Position numbers and translations under genes: made by a program | Shown: positions 1-8,573 of the stretch, piece after piece | Layout: each line of letters starts with the position of its first letter | How positions within the stretch are numbered: position 1 is the stretch's first letter | The notes under the pieces: model-generated | Told to the model about the DNA's origin: nothing | The model's input: only the letters and a program-made list of their open reading frames with translations | Databases searched by the model: none | From: UBA11164 sp034376725 | GTDB taxonomy: Bacteria > Pseudomonadota > Gammaproteobacteria > Xanthomonadales > Xanthomonadaceae | NCBI GenBank assembly: GCA_034376725.1 | Contig: JAXMJH010000009.1 | Span: 22,631 to 86,630 of the forward strand | Length of the DNA stretch: 64,000 nt | Direction of reading: 5' to 3'

Positions 1-706
1 CGGACTCGCTCAGGTGCAACTGACCGGCGAAGACCCGCTTGCCCGGCTCCGGACGCGCTGGTTCGCGAGCGCGTTCCGGGCGCGCCCGGTGTCGGCTCTC
101 GTCAGTCCGCTTGGGCGCCACAGCCGGCGGAAGGTCCGCATCGGGCATCGCAAGGGCGGTATCCTCAGGCTGCACCTCGACGATCTCCGGGATCAACGCA
201 GCTTCAGCCTCCTCACGAGCCTTCGCCTCCGCCGCCAAGACAGCCGCTTCAGCCTCTTTGCGCAGTCGCTCGGCCTCGGCACGCTTGGCCTCGACTTCGC
301 GGCGCGCGGCTTCTTCCGCCTCGTGCTGCTGGCGCGACTGTTCGAGTTTGCGCAAGGCGTCGCTGCGCTCGTCGGTCTGCTCGTCGCCAACCTCGGCGCG
401 CTTGACGTAAGTGCGCTTTGCGCGCACCTCGACTGCGACGGTTGTCTTGGACTTGCCGGCCGCAATGGTCAGCTCTTCCACCTTGCGGCGCTTGAGGGTG
501 ATCTTCTTTGGCGAAGAATCGGGGCTGGGCGCCTCCGACTTGCCGTGCTGGCGGCGCAGGAAGCCCAGAAGCTTGACCTTCTCGGTACTGGTGACAACCT
601 GATCCGGCCCGCTGAAGGTCATGCCGGCCTCGGCGAGCTGCTCCAACAGCTTCTCGACCGGGGTACCAACCAGATTTGCGAGCGAACGAACGGTTGTTTC
701 AGACAT
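1..706 (-). CDS. infB: Translation initiation factor IF-2, N-terminal part (cut by window edge)
   Basis: IF-2 is the GTPase that brings formyl-Met-tRNA to the 30S subunit and promotes subunit joining. Only the N-terminal 235 codons are present. The protein opens MSETTVRSLANLVGTPVEKL, the IF2-N fold typical of Gammaproteobacteria, followed at about residues 50-90 by a basic patch (KKITLKRRKVEEL) and then a long Glu/Ala/Arg-rich coiled-coil linker (about 105-170). The G domain would lie beyond the window edge. The start is the ATG at 704-706. It lies 122 bp downstream of nusA in the same direction, the usual rimP-nusA-infB order. The IF2-N domain and gene order make the assignment secure; nothing can be said about the GTPase part. 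Confidence 0.95.
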   Translation of the reverse strand, partial: MSETTVRSLANLVGTPVEKLLEQLAEAGMTFSGPDQVVTSTEKVKLLGFLRRQHGKSEAPSPDSSPKKITLKRRKVEELTIAAGKSKTTVAVEVRAKRTYVKRAEVGDEQTDERSDALRKLEQSRQQHEAEEAARREVEAKRAEAERLRKEAEAAVLAAEAKAREEAEAALIPEIVEVQPEDTALAMPDADLPPAVAPKRTDESRHRARPERAREPARPEPGKRVFAGQLHLSES

Positions 707-828
707 TAGTGCTTCCAGGCCTCGGTGTATCGGGTCCGCGAGCCATTCGGCTGCGGACTGGGATTTGTGATTCTATCAAGCTGCGGCCGACACCCTCCCC
801 AATGCGGAGCGGGCGCGGACGCAGCGCG

Positions 829-2316
829 CTACTCGAACCAATGCTGGCGGGCAGCCATGATCAGAGCGCCCGCGCGTTCTTCATCCATGCCTTCGACATC
901 CATGATCTCGTCGACCGCCATCTCGGCCAGATCCTCACGACTGACCACACCCATGGCCGCCAGGGCGTATGCCGTCGTCTCGTCCATGCCATCGACATCG
1001 AGCAAGTCCTGCTCGGGCTTGTGCTCTTCGATCTCTTCTTCGGCCATCAGCGCTTCGGTCAGGAGCGCATCGCGCGCCCGGGCGCGCAATTCCTCGACGA
1101 TGTCCTCATCGAAGCCTTCGACCGCGAGCAATTCAGCAGCCGGAACATAGGCAATCTCTTCCAGCGTGCTGAAGCCCTCGGCAACCAGAATGCCCGCAAT
1201 CTCCTCGTCGACCTCGAGCTTCTCGACGAACAGCTGACGCGCTGCACTCTGCTCGGCCTCGGATTTCTCGGTCACCTGATCCTGGGTCATGACGTTCAGC
1301 TGCCAACCGCTGAGCCGGCTTGCCAGACGAACGTTCTGCCCACCCTTGCCGATCGCTTGAGCCAGCTTGTCCTCGGCCACCGCGATGTCCATCGAATGCT
1401 TTTCTTCATCGACGATGATCGACTGAACCTCGGCCGGCGCCATGGCGTTGATGACGAACTGGGCCGGATTCTCGCTCCACTGAATGATGTCGATGCGCTC
1501 GCCGTTGAGCTCGTTCGACACTGCCTGCACGCGCGAGCCGCGCATGCCGATACAGGCGCCGATGGGGTCGGTGCGGTGATCGTGGGCGATCACGGCGATC
1601 TTCGCCCGGTCGCCCGGATCGCGCGCGGCGCCCTTGATCTCGACCAGGCCCTGCCCCACTTCCGGCACTTCGATCTTGAACAGCTCGATCATGAATTCGG
1701 GCGCGGTGCGGGAAACGAACAGCTGCGGGCCGCGTTGCTCGGGGCGCACATCGAACAGATAACCGCGAATGCGGTCGCCGGGGCGAACCGAATCGCGCGG
1801 GATCGCCTTGTCCTTGGGGATGTAGGCTTCCGCATTGCCACCCAGATCGACATAGACGCTGCCGCGCTCGACGCGTTTGACGATACCGGTCACCAACTCG
1901 CCGATTCGGCTCTGCCAGGCCTCGACGACCTGCGCGCGCTCGGCGTCGCGAACCCGCTGGACGATGACCTGCTTGGCCGCTTGAGCGGCAATCCGCCCGA
2001 ACTCGGCGTTCTCGACCACTTCTTCGATGAATTCGCCAACCTCGGATTCAGGCTTGATGTCGATGGCGTCCATCAATCGCAACTGGCGCTCAGGCGACTC
2101 CATCACCACATCGTCGGCAACCACTTCCCAGCGACGGAAGGTCTCATAGCTGCCATCCTTCGGGTCGATCTTGACGCGAACATCGACGTCTTCATCGTGG
2201 TAGCGCTTCTTGGCGGCAGACGCCAGGGCGGCTTCCATGGCGCCCAGGATCACCTCGTAGGGCACGCCCTTCTCGTTGGCGACCGCATCGACGACCATCA
2301 GTAATTCCTTGCTCAT
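829..2316 (-). CDS. nusA: Transcription termination/antitermination protein NusA
   Basis: NusA binds RNA polymerase and nascent RNA and modulates pausing, termination and antitermination. The 495-residue product is the normal length for the gammaproteobacterial form. It starts MSKELLMVVDAVANEKGVPY (RNAP-binding N-terminal domain, about 1-125), then an S1 domain around 133-200 (GIVKRVERGSVYVDLGG), tandem KH domains about 230-345 (IGMRGSRVQAVSNELNGERID and AIGKGGQNVRLASRLSGW) and two acidic helix-hairpin-helix repeats in the last 130 residues. A longer frame reaches 2346, but the ATG at 2314-2316 preceded by GGAGCAGGAGTG is the better start. It sits between rimP and infB and is probably cotranscribed with both. 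Confidence 0.97.
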   Translation of the reverse strand: MSKELLMVVDAVANEKGVPYEVILGAMEAALASAAKKRYHDEDVDVRVKIDPKDGSYETFRRWEVVADDVVMESPERQLRLMDAIDIKPESEVGEFIEEVVENAEFGRIAAQAAKQVIVQRVRDAERAQVVEAWQSRIGELVTGIVKRVERGSVYVDLGGNAEAYIPKDKAIPRDSVRPGDRIRGYLFDVRPEQRGPQLFVSRTAPEFMIELFKIEVPEVGQGLVEIKGAARDPGDRAKIAVIAHDHRTDPIGACIGMRGSRVQAVSNELNGERIDIIQWSENPAQFVINAMAPAEVQSIIVDEEKHSMDIAVAEDKLAQAIGKGGQNVRLASRLSGWQLNVMTQDQVTEKSEAEQSAARQLFVEKLEVDEEIAGILVAEGFSTLEEIAYVPAAELLAVEGFDEDIVEELRARARDALLTEALMAEEEIEEHKPEQDLLDVDGMDETTAYALAAMGVVSREDLAEMAVDEIMDVEGMDEERAGALIMAARQHWFE

Positions 2317-2366
2317 CACTCCTGCTCCAGTGCGAAGACCGCGCACTTGTTCGGGTTATGAAAAAA

Positions 2367-2909
2367 TCAGCGATTGGTTTTCTTGCTGCCACCCGGCTTG
2401 CGCCGGGCCTTGCCAGGCTCCGGCTCGGGCTTGCCCGGAACCAGTCCCAGCGCCGCCAGATCGGGTACCAGGCGGGCACGATCCACGTCCGCGAACGGCA
2501 CATGCCACACAACACCCTCGACATCCAGCGCGACCACACCTTCCTCGACAGCGCGCACCACGCCCTGCAATCGCCGCCTGCCCTCGATCGGCAAGCCGAG
2601 ACTGAACTTCGCCTGCTCGCCGATGTGCCGGGCAACCTGCTCGGCGGTGAACAATGGCCGATCGATGCCGGGAGACGACACTTCCAGGGTGTACTGACTG
2701 GCTATCGGGTCATTGACATCCAGAATGGCCGAGACTTCCCGACTGACCCGCTCACAATCCTCGATAGCGACCAACCGGCCCGGCGCATCGATGTACAGGC
2801 GCAACAAGGCAGAGTGTCCGGAGGGCTGGTATTCGACCCCCAACAGCTCCAGGTCCAGCGCCGCAACGACCGGCGACAGCATCTCGACAATTTTTTCGGC
2901 TTTCGCCAC
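2367..2909 (-). CDS. rimP: Ribosome maturation factor RimP
   Basis: RimP is a cytoplasmic 30S subunit assembly factor. The product has 180 residues from a GTG start at 2907-2909 (VAKAEKIVEMLSPVVAALDL), which matches where the family normally begins; AAGG lies about 11 nt upstream. An in-frame ATG at 2972 would add 21 residues overlapping a leader hairpin and is less likely. The N-terminal alpha/beta domain includes GVEYQPSGHSALLRLYID, and the C-terminal SH3-like domain includes LQGVVRAVEEGVVALDVEG. The tail is Lys/Arg/Gly-rich. It is the first protein gene after the initiator tRNA, and two terminator-like hairpins lie in its leader. Confidence 0.95.
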   Translation of the reverse strand: MAKAEKIVEMLSPVVAALDLELLGVEYQPSGHSALLRLYIDAPGRLVAIEDCERVSREVSAILDVNDPIASQYTLEVSSPGIDRPLFTAEQVARHIGEQAKFSLGLPIEGRRRLQGVVRAVEEGVVALDVEGVVWHVPFADVDRARLVPDLAALGLVPGKPEPEPGKARRKPGGSKKTNR

Positions 2910-2960
2910 GGACAATTCGCCTTGATCGCGTCCACGAACCACCGCCAAGCGGCAGCAAAA

Positions 2961-2983
2961 GAAAAGGGCCACTCAGGCCCTTT
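2961..2983 (-). terminator. Attenuator-like hairpin 2 in the rimP leader
   Basis: A perfect 8-bp stem AAAGGGCC/GGCCCTTT with a 5-nt loop; read on the minus strand it is followed by TTTTCTTTT. It lies between the initiator tRNA and rimP and could act as a partial terminator or attenuator for the downstream operon. Confidence 0.6.
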
Positions 2984-3034
2984 CCGGTACATCCATCCCG
3001 GCGCACCGCTCAATTGGTGCGGAGCCGAAAAGCA

Positions 3035-3060
3035 AAAAAGCCTCGACAAGGAGGCTTTTT
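3035..3060 (-). terminator. Attenuator-like hairpin 1 just after the initiator tRNA
   Basis: Stem GCCTC/GAGGC extended by A-T pairs (A5/T5) with a 6-nt loop, giving a run of T after the stem on the minus strand. It begins 12 bp beyond the tRNA 3' end. It may release the tRNA transcript while allowing some read-through into rimP-nusA-infB. The hairpin also has a T run on the plus strand, but no plus-strand gene ends here. Confidence 0.65.
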
Positions 3061-3072
3061 GGCTTCCAAAAC

Positions 3073-3149
3073 TGGTAGCGGGGGCAGGATTTGAACCTGC
3101 GACCTTCGGGTTATGAGCCCGACGAGCTGCCAGACTGCTCCACCCCGCA
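3073..3149 (-). tRNA. metY: Initiator tRNA-fMet (CAT)
   Basis: A 77-nt cloverleaf with encoded CCA at 3073-3075. The anticodon stem has three consecutive G:C pairs (GGG before the loop, CCC after it) around a CTCATAA loop, the hallmark of bacterial initiator tRNA that is read in the ribosomal P site. The first acceptor pair is a T1/T72 mismatch rather than the C1/A72 of E. coli, so the end is still unpaired as formyltransferase requires. Its position ahead of rimP-nusA-infB matches metY of E. coli. Confidence 0.97.
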
Positions 3150-3163
3150 CCGGTAGAACGCCC

Positions 3164-3192
3164 ATTATAGAGTGACAGTTGCCACTTGGCAA
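3164..3192 (-). promoter_or_regulatory. Sigma70 promoter of the metY-rimP-nusA-infB operon
   Basis: On the minus strand TTGCCA (3187-3192), a 17-bp spacer and a perfect TATAAT (3164-3169) lie 15 bp before the tRNA. The promoter is squeezed into the 67-bp gap between the nuoN stop and the tRNA. Confidence 0.85.
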
Positions 3193-3216
3193 TCACAAAG
3201 GCGAGAAAGGCGGCGA

Positions 3217-4671
3217 TCAGACCCCGAATGCCCGCTGGCACCAGCTCATCAGCGGACTCCACGCCAGGCCCAGTACCAGCAGCAGCGAGGCGTTGACCGA
3301 AAACAGCCAGCGGAACTGGACATCGGCGGCGGCGTTCGGGCCTTCACCGGCAGCCGGCTCGGAATCGGGCGCATCGAAATACATGACCTTGACGATGCGC
3401 AAGTAGTAGAACGCGCCGACGACTGCCGCGACCACGCCGACGATGGCCAGCCAGACCATGCCCGCCTCGACGGCTGCCCGGAGCACCGCCAGCTTGGCCC
3501 AAAAGCCCAGGAAAAACGGAATTCCGGCCATCGACGCCATGACGAACAGAATCAACAGCGCGTACCAGGGGTGGCGTGTGCTCAGCCCGCGGTAGTCGTC
3601 GATCTCCTCGGCCTCGAATCCGGCCCGCGACAGCAGCATGACGGCGGCGAACCCGGCCGCCGACATCAGTGCATAGCTGATCGCGTAGAACAGGCCCGAC
3701 GCATATCCGCCGGGTTCGCCGTTGGCCAGGGCGAGAAACAGGAAGCCGACGTGCGAGATGGTCGAATAGGCAAGCATGCGCTTGATGTTGCTCTGCATCA
3801 GCGCCAGCAGATTTCCGGTAATCAAGGACAGCACGGCAAGCCAGGCCAACATGATCTGCCAGTGCTCGCTGACCGGCCCCAGACCCGAATCCAGCAATCG
3901 GTAGGCCATGCCGAAAGCCGCCAGCTTGGGCGCGCTTCCGATGAACAGGGTGATTGCCGTCGGCGAGCCCTGGTAGACATCCGGCAACCACATGTGGAAG
4001 GGTGCCGCGCCGAACTTGAAGGCGATGCCGGCAATCACGAAGACCGCGCCAGTCAGCAGCAGCGAACGATCCGCACCGGCTGCCGCAGCATGGATGGCAG
4101 CCAGGTCCAGCGACCCGGTGGCCCCGTAAATCATCGACATGCCATACAACAACATGCCCGAGGCCAGCGCGCCCAGGACAAAGTACTTCATGGCGGCCTC
4201 GGAGGCCTGCACATTGTCGCGATGCAGCGCGACCAATCCGTAGGAGCTCAGGGCCAGAAGCTCCAGTCCGAGATACACGGTGAGCAAGCTACCGGCGGAA
4301 ACCAGCACCGCCATGCCCAATACTGCGAACAGGCAGAGCACGTAGAACTCGCTCTTGAGCAAACCACGCGCCTGCAGGTATGGACGGGCATAGATGAAAA
4401 CGCCGGCGGTGACCAGGTAGATCGCCAGCTTGAGGATCTCACCGACCGTGTCCTGCAACAGAAGGCCACCGAACAACGACACCGACTCCAGCGCCACACC
4501 GCCATCGCGAACGGTGAGCACCGCCGTTGCCAGCAGGATGGCGACGGCGAGAAAGTGCACCATCGGCTTGCGCTGAGGCGCGATGAACAGATCGAGCAGC
4601 AGCAGGGCACAGGTCATGCCCAGCAGGAAAAGCTCGGGCAGGATGAGCATCAGTTCGGCTTGGGTCGGCAT
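3217..4671 (-). CDS. nuoN: NADH-quinone oxidoreductase subunit N
   Basis: Antiporter-like proton-pumping subunit of respiratory complex I in the inner membrane. The 484-residue product has the family length and is a run of about 14 hydrophobic helices, with the central KFGAAPFHMWLPDVYQGSP signature of the Mrp-type antiporter fold and the later HVGFLFLALANGE region. It is the last gene of the nuo operon, 12 bp after nuoM. The next operon's promoter begins about 25 bp beyond its stop, and no clear terminator is seen between them. Confidence 0.96.
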   Translation of the reverse strand: MPTQAELMLILPELFLLGMTCALLLLDLFIAPQRKPMVHFLAVAILLATAVLTVRDGGVALESVSLFGGLLLQDTVGEILKLAIYLVTAGVFIYARPYLQARGLLKSEFYVLCLFAVLGMAVLVSAGSLLTVYLGLELLALSSYGLVALHRDNVQASEAAMKYFVLGALASGMLLYGMSMIYGATGSLDLAAIHAAAAGADRSLLLTGAVFVIAGIAFKFGAAPFHMWLPDVYQGSPTAITLFIGSAPKLAAFGMAYRLLDSGLGPVSEHWQIMLAWLAVLSLITGNLLALMQSNIKRMLAYSTISHVGFLFLALANGEPGGYASGLFYAISYALMSAAGFAAVMLLSRAGFEAEEIDDYRGLSTRHPWYALLILFVMASMAGIPFFLGFWAKLAVLRAAVEAGMVWLAIVGVVAAVVGAFYYLRIVKVMYFDAPDSEPAAGEGPNAAADVQFRWLFSVNASLLLVLGLAWSPLMSWCQRAFGV

Positions 4672-4683
4672 GACTCGGAATCC

Positions 4684-6195
4684 TTAAAGCTTGCTGCCGG
4701 CCAACTGCGCGGCCAATTGCGCAATCGGGGCGTCCATCAGTTCGATGAGCGGATAGGGCCATACGCCGAGCAGCAGCACGCCAGCCGCAAACGACACCAG
4801 TACGGTGGTTTCCTTGCCGTTGATGTCCTTCAGCACCGCTACCTGCGAATTGGCGACCGCGCCAAACACCACGCGCTTGACCAGCCACAGGGTATAGGCG
4901 GCGCCCAGAATGAGCGTCAGGCCGGCCGCGAAAGCGACCCATGGGCTGTACTGGAAGCTGGCCAGAATCACCATGAATTCGCCCACGAAGCCGGACGTTC
5001 CCGGCAGGCCGGAGTTGGCCATGGCGAACAGCACGAAAAGGCTGGCGAACCAGGGCATGACATTCACCACGCCGCCGTAGTCGCCGATCATCCGGCTGTG
5101 CATGCGGTCGTAAAGCACGCCGACACAGGAGAACATGGCTGCGGAAATGAAGCCATGGCTGACCATTTGCACCATCGCGCCCTGCAGGCCGAGTCGGGCC
5201 GCATCAAGGTTTCCGGAATCGCGAACCAGCGCAAACGCGATGAAGGTGCCCAGGGTGACAAAACCCATATGCGAGATCGAAGAATAGGCGATCAGCTTCT
5301 TCATGTCCTGCTGCGCCAAAGCGACCAGACCGATGTACACCACGGCGATCAGCGACAGCGCGATAACCAGCCAAGCCCATTCCTGACCGGCGTCGGGCGT
5401 GATCGGCAGCGAAAAGCGCAGAAAACCATAACCGCCGATCTTGAGCATGATCGCGGCAAGGATCACCGAGCCACCGGTCGGCGCCTCGACATGTGCGTCG
5501 GGAAGCCAGGTGTGAACCGGAAACATGGGAATCTTGACCGAGAACGCCGCCAGGAAGCCGAAGAAAAGCCACATCTGCTCGGTCGACGACAGCGGCAACG
5601 CGTACAGATCGGCCAGCTGGAAGCTGCCTCCCTTGAGGTACAGGTAAATCAGGCCGATCAGCATGAACACCGAACCGAGGAAGGTATACAGGAAGAACTT
5701 GATGCTGGCGTATACCCGGCGCGGCCCACCCCAGACGCCGATGATGATGAACATCGGAATCAGCATGCTTTCGAAGAAGGCGTAGAACAGAATGGCGTCG
5801 GTGGCGCAGAACACGCCGACCATCAGCCCCTCGAGAATCAGGAACGCGGCGTAATACTGCGCCGGCCGGGACTTGATCGAGTCCCAGGCGGCAATCAGTA
5901 CCAGCAGGCTGGTCAGCGTGGTCAGGATGATCAGCGCCACCGAGATACCGTCGGCGCCGAGGGCGTAGCGGATATCGTAGGCGGCTATCCAGGCATGCGA
6001 CTCGACGAACTGCATCGCCGGATTGGCGATATCGATACCGGCGTACAACCCGAGGCTCAGCACCAGGGTGACGGCGGCAACCGCGGTCGCGAACAGCTTG
6101 GCGCGCTGCGGTTGGTGGTCGCCGATCAACAAGGTCAAGGCGCCACCAACGATCGGCAGCCAGATCAGCAGACTCAGTAGAGGCCAGGCGGACAT
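4684..6195 (-). CDS. nuoM: NADH-quinone oxidoreductase subunit M
   Basis: Second antiporter-like proton-channel subunit of complex I. The product has 503 residues and many membrane helices. The motif FYAFFESMLIPMFIIIG carries the essential membrane Glu (Glu142, equivalent to E. coli Glu144), and KIPMFPVHTWLPDAHVEAPT is the conserved antiporter signature. The region AYSSISHMGFVTLG is also typical. The gene starts 23 bp after nuoL and ends 12 bp before nuoN. Confidence 0.96.
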   Translation of the reverse strand: MSAWPLLSLLIWLPIVGGALTLLIGDHQPQRAKLFATAVAAVTLVLSLGLYAGIDIANPAMQFVESHAWIAAYDIRYALGADGISVALIILTTLTSLLVLIAAWDSIKSRPAQYYAAFLILEGLMVGVFCATDAILFYAFFESMLIPMFIIIGVWGGPRRVYASIKFFLYTFLGSVFMLIGLIYLYLKGGSFQLADLYALPLSSTEQMWLFFGFLAAFSVKIPMFPVHTWLPDAHVEAPTGGSVILAAIMLKIGGYGFLRFSLPITPDAGQEWAWLVIALSLIAVVYIGLVALAQQDMKKLIAYSSISHMGFVTLGTFIAFALVRDSGNLDAARLGLQGAMVQMVSHGFISAAMFSCVGVLYDRMHSRMIGDYGGVVNVMPWFASLFVLFAMANSGLPGTSGFVGEFMVILASFQYSPWVAFAAGLTLILGAAYTLWLVKRVVFGAVANSQVAVLKDINGKETTVLVSFAAGVLLLGVWPYPLIELMDAPIAQLAAQLAGSKL

Positions 6196-6218
6196 CTATC
6201 TTCCCTTGTTATTTGTGC

Positions 6219-8264
6219 TTAGACAGCCAGCATTCGGATCAGCACGGCGAGCATGACGATCAGGCCAAGAATCATGGCGAAGGCGTAGTGATACAGAAAA
6301 CCCGACTGGACGCGGCGAGCGATTCCCGCCACCCGATCGACCACCGCCGCCGAACCGTTGACCAGCACACCGTCGATCAGACCCGCGTCGCCGGTCTTGA
6401 ACGCGAACCGCCCCAGGGCAACGCCGCCGCCACCGAAGACGGTCATCCAGAGGCGATCGAATCCGTACTTGTCCTGCAGAATGCGATAGGGCAGATCGAG
6501 CATCGACCGGATGCGATCGGCTACCGCCGGATTCAGGAGATAGATGTAGGTGGCCACTGCGAATCCTGCGAACGCCAGCCAGAAGGCCGGCGAGGCATAG
6601 AAGTGCAGCCCGAAAGCCAGGGCGCCGTGGAACAGCTCGCGACCCACTGCCGCCAGGGTGTCGTGCTGCGGCGCGACAGTGATCGATTCGGCGAAGAAAT
6701 CCCCGAACAACATCGGCCCGACTGTGAAAAAGCCGATCAGCACCGACGGTATGGCCAGAAGAATCAGCGGCACGGTCACCACCCAGGGCGACTCATGCGG
6801 CTCGACTGCACCGTGGTGGCCGTGATCGTCCTGGTCATGCGAAGCGTGATGGCCGGCACTCTCCTCTTCGGCGGCCGAATGGCGAAAACGCTCTTCGCCA
6901 TGGAACGTCATGTAAAGCAGCCGGAAACTGTACAGGCTGGTGACGAACACACCGAGCAACACCGCCCAGTAACCGTAAACCTGCACCAGACCGCCCTGCC
7001 CGGCCGCCACGTGCGCGGCCTCGATGATGCTGTCCTTGGAGTAGTAGCCAGAGAAGAACGGGGTACCGACGAGCGCGAGAGTTCCGATCAGGCTGGTGAC
7101 ATAGGTGATCGGCATGTATTTGCGCAGGCCGCCCATCCGCCGCATGTCCTGCTGGTGGTGCATGCCGATAATCACGCTGCCGGCAGCCAGGAACAGCAGC
7201 GCCTTGAAGAAGGCGTGGGTCATCAGGTGATAGACCGCACCGGCGTAGGCTGAAACGCCCAAGGCCACGGTCATGTAGCCGAGTTGCGAAAGGGTCGAAT
7301 AGGCCACCACCCGCTTGATGTCGTTCTGCACGATGCCGATCAGGCCGGTGAACAGAGCCGTGGTCGCACCGATGAACAGCACGAAAGACAGTGCGGTTTC
7401 CGAAAGCTCGAACAGCGGCGACATGCGCGCGACCATGAAGATGCCGGCGGTAACCATGGTGGCGGCATGGATCAGCGCTGAGATCGGTGTCGGGCCTTCC
7501 ATTGAGTCGGGCAGCCAGACATGCAGCGGAACCTGGGCGGACTTGCCCATCGCGCCGATGAACAGACAGATACAGATCACCGTGGCGACCGACCAACCGG
7601 TGCCCGGCCAGATTTCTACCGTCTGACCGACCAGCGACGGCGCGGCGGCAAACACGCTGGCGTAATCCAGACTGCCGAGCCAGTACAGTACGCCGGCAAT
7701 ACCCAGCAGAAAGCCGAAGTCGCCGACCCGATTGACCAGAAACGCCTTCAGATTGGCGATGATGGCGGTCGGGCGCTTGAACCAGAAACCGATCAGCAGA
7801 TAGGAGACCAGGCCTACCGCTTCCCAGCCGAAGAACAGCTGCAAGAAATTGTTGCTCATCACCAGCATGAGCATGGAGAAAGTGAACAGCGAGATGTAGC
7901 TGAAGAAGCGCTGGTAGCCGGGATCTTCGGCCATGTAGCCGATGGTGTAGACGTGCACCAGAAGCGATACAAAGGTGACCACCACCATCATCATCGCGCT
8001 GAGCGGGTCGACCAGGAATCCGATGTGCGCGGAATAGGCGCCGACTTCGAACCAGGTGTAGACGTTGGCGTTGAACGAGGACGCCCCGCCCCATACCAGC
8101 TGATACAGGACCCATATCGAGAGTCCGCAACTCAGCGCCACGCCGAGGATGGTGACGGTATGCGCGCCGACACGGCCGACCTGACGGCCGAACAGGCCAG
8201 CGATGATCGCCCCGACCAGCGGAGCCAGTGCGATGACGAGGAGCAGGTTCTGCGAAATCGACAC
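6219..8264 (-). CDS. nuoL: NADH-quinone oxidoreductase subunit L
   Basis: Largest antiporter-like subunit of complex I, at the far end of the membrane arm, with the long lateral helix at its C-terminus. It has 681 residues and about 16 membrane segments. Typical motifs are FFGWEAVGLVSYLLIGFW, KSAQVPLHVWLPDSMEGPTP and AYSTLSQLGYM. Between membrane segments is a hydrophilic loop rich in His and acidic residues (HHASHDQDDHGHHGAVEPHE), coded about 6785-6860. This insertion is longer than in E. coli. The gene ends 23 bp before nuoM and starts 3 bp after nuoK. Confidence 0.96.
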   Translation of the reverse strand: MSISQNLLLVIALAPLVGAIIAGLFGRQVGRVGAHTVTILGVALSCGLSIWVLYQLVWGGASSFNANVYTWFEVGAYSAHIGFLVDPLSAMMMVVVTFVSLLVHVYTIGYMAEDPGYQRFFSYISLFTFSMLMLVMSNNFLQLFFGWEAVGLVSYLLIGFWFKRPTAIIANLKAFLVNRVGDFGFLLGIAGVLYWLGSLDYASVFAAAPSLVGQTVEIWPGTGWSVATVICICLFIGAMGKSAQVPLHVWLPDSMEGPTPISALIHAATMVTAGIFMVARMSPLFELSETALSFVLFIGATTALFTGLIGIVQNDIKRVVAYSTLSQLGYMTVALGVSAYAGAVYHLMTHAFFKALLFLAAGSVIIGMHHQQDMRRMGGLRKYMPITYVTSLIGTLALVGTPFFSGYYSKDSIIEAAHVAAGQGGLVQVYGYWAVLLGVFVTSLYSFRLLYMTFHGEERFRHSAAEEESAGHHASHDQDDHGHHGAVEPHESPWVVTVPLILLAIPSVLIGFFTVGPMLFGDFFAESITVAPQHDTLAAVGRELFHGALAFGLHFYASPAFWLAFAGFAVATYIYLLNPAVADRIRSMLDLPYRILQDKYGFDRLWMTVFGGGGVALGRFAFKTGDAGLIDGVLVNGSAAVVDRVAGIARRVQSGFLYHYAFAMILGLIVMLAVLIRMLAV

Positions 8265-8267
8265 GAG

Positions 8268-8573
8268 TTACCCCTTCAGCGATCCGAAATCGGCCACATT
8301 GATACTGCGCCGGTTGCGGAACAGCACAACGAGAATGGCCAGGCCAATGGCCGACTCGGCGGCAGCGACGGTCAGGATGAAAAACACAAAAATCTGACCA
8401 TCGACATCGCCCAGAAAGCGCGAGAACCCGATGAAATTCATGTTGACCGCGAGCAGCATCAGCTCGATCGCCATCAGCAACACGATGACGTTCTTGCGGT
8501 TGATGAAGATGCCAGCCACGCTGATCGAAAACAGCACGGCGCCGAGGGCGAGATAGTGACCCAGAGAAATCAT
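8268..8573 (-). CDS. nuoK: NADH-quinone oxidoreductase subunit K
   Basis: Small membrane subunit of complex I (MrpC-like), 101 residues with three helices. The conserved membrane Glu residues of the proton path are visible at 37 (LLMAIELMLLAVN) and 73 (VAAAESAIGLAI). The ATG start at 8571-8573 overlaps the nuoJ stop by 4 bp (ATGA), giving translational coupling. The reading frame stays open further upstream, but only this 101-residue part matches the family. Confidence 0.96.
   Translation of the reverse strand: MISLGHYLALGAVLFSISVAGIFINRKNVIVLLMAIELMLLAVNMNFIGFSRFLGDVDGQIFVFFILTVAAAESAIGLAILVVLFRNRRSINVADFGSLKG

Noticed and set aside
3172..6180. A 1002-codon open frame on the plus strand opposite nuoN and nuoM
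   Set aside because: It is antisense to two complete complex I genes, rich in His, Gln and Asp as expected for the reverse of membrane-protein codons in GC-rich DNA, and has no family motif.
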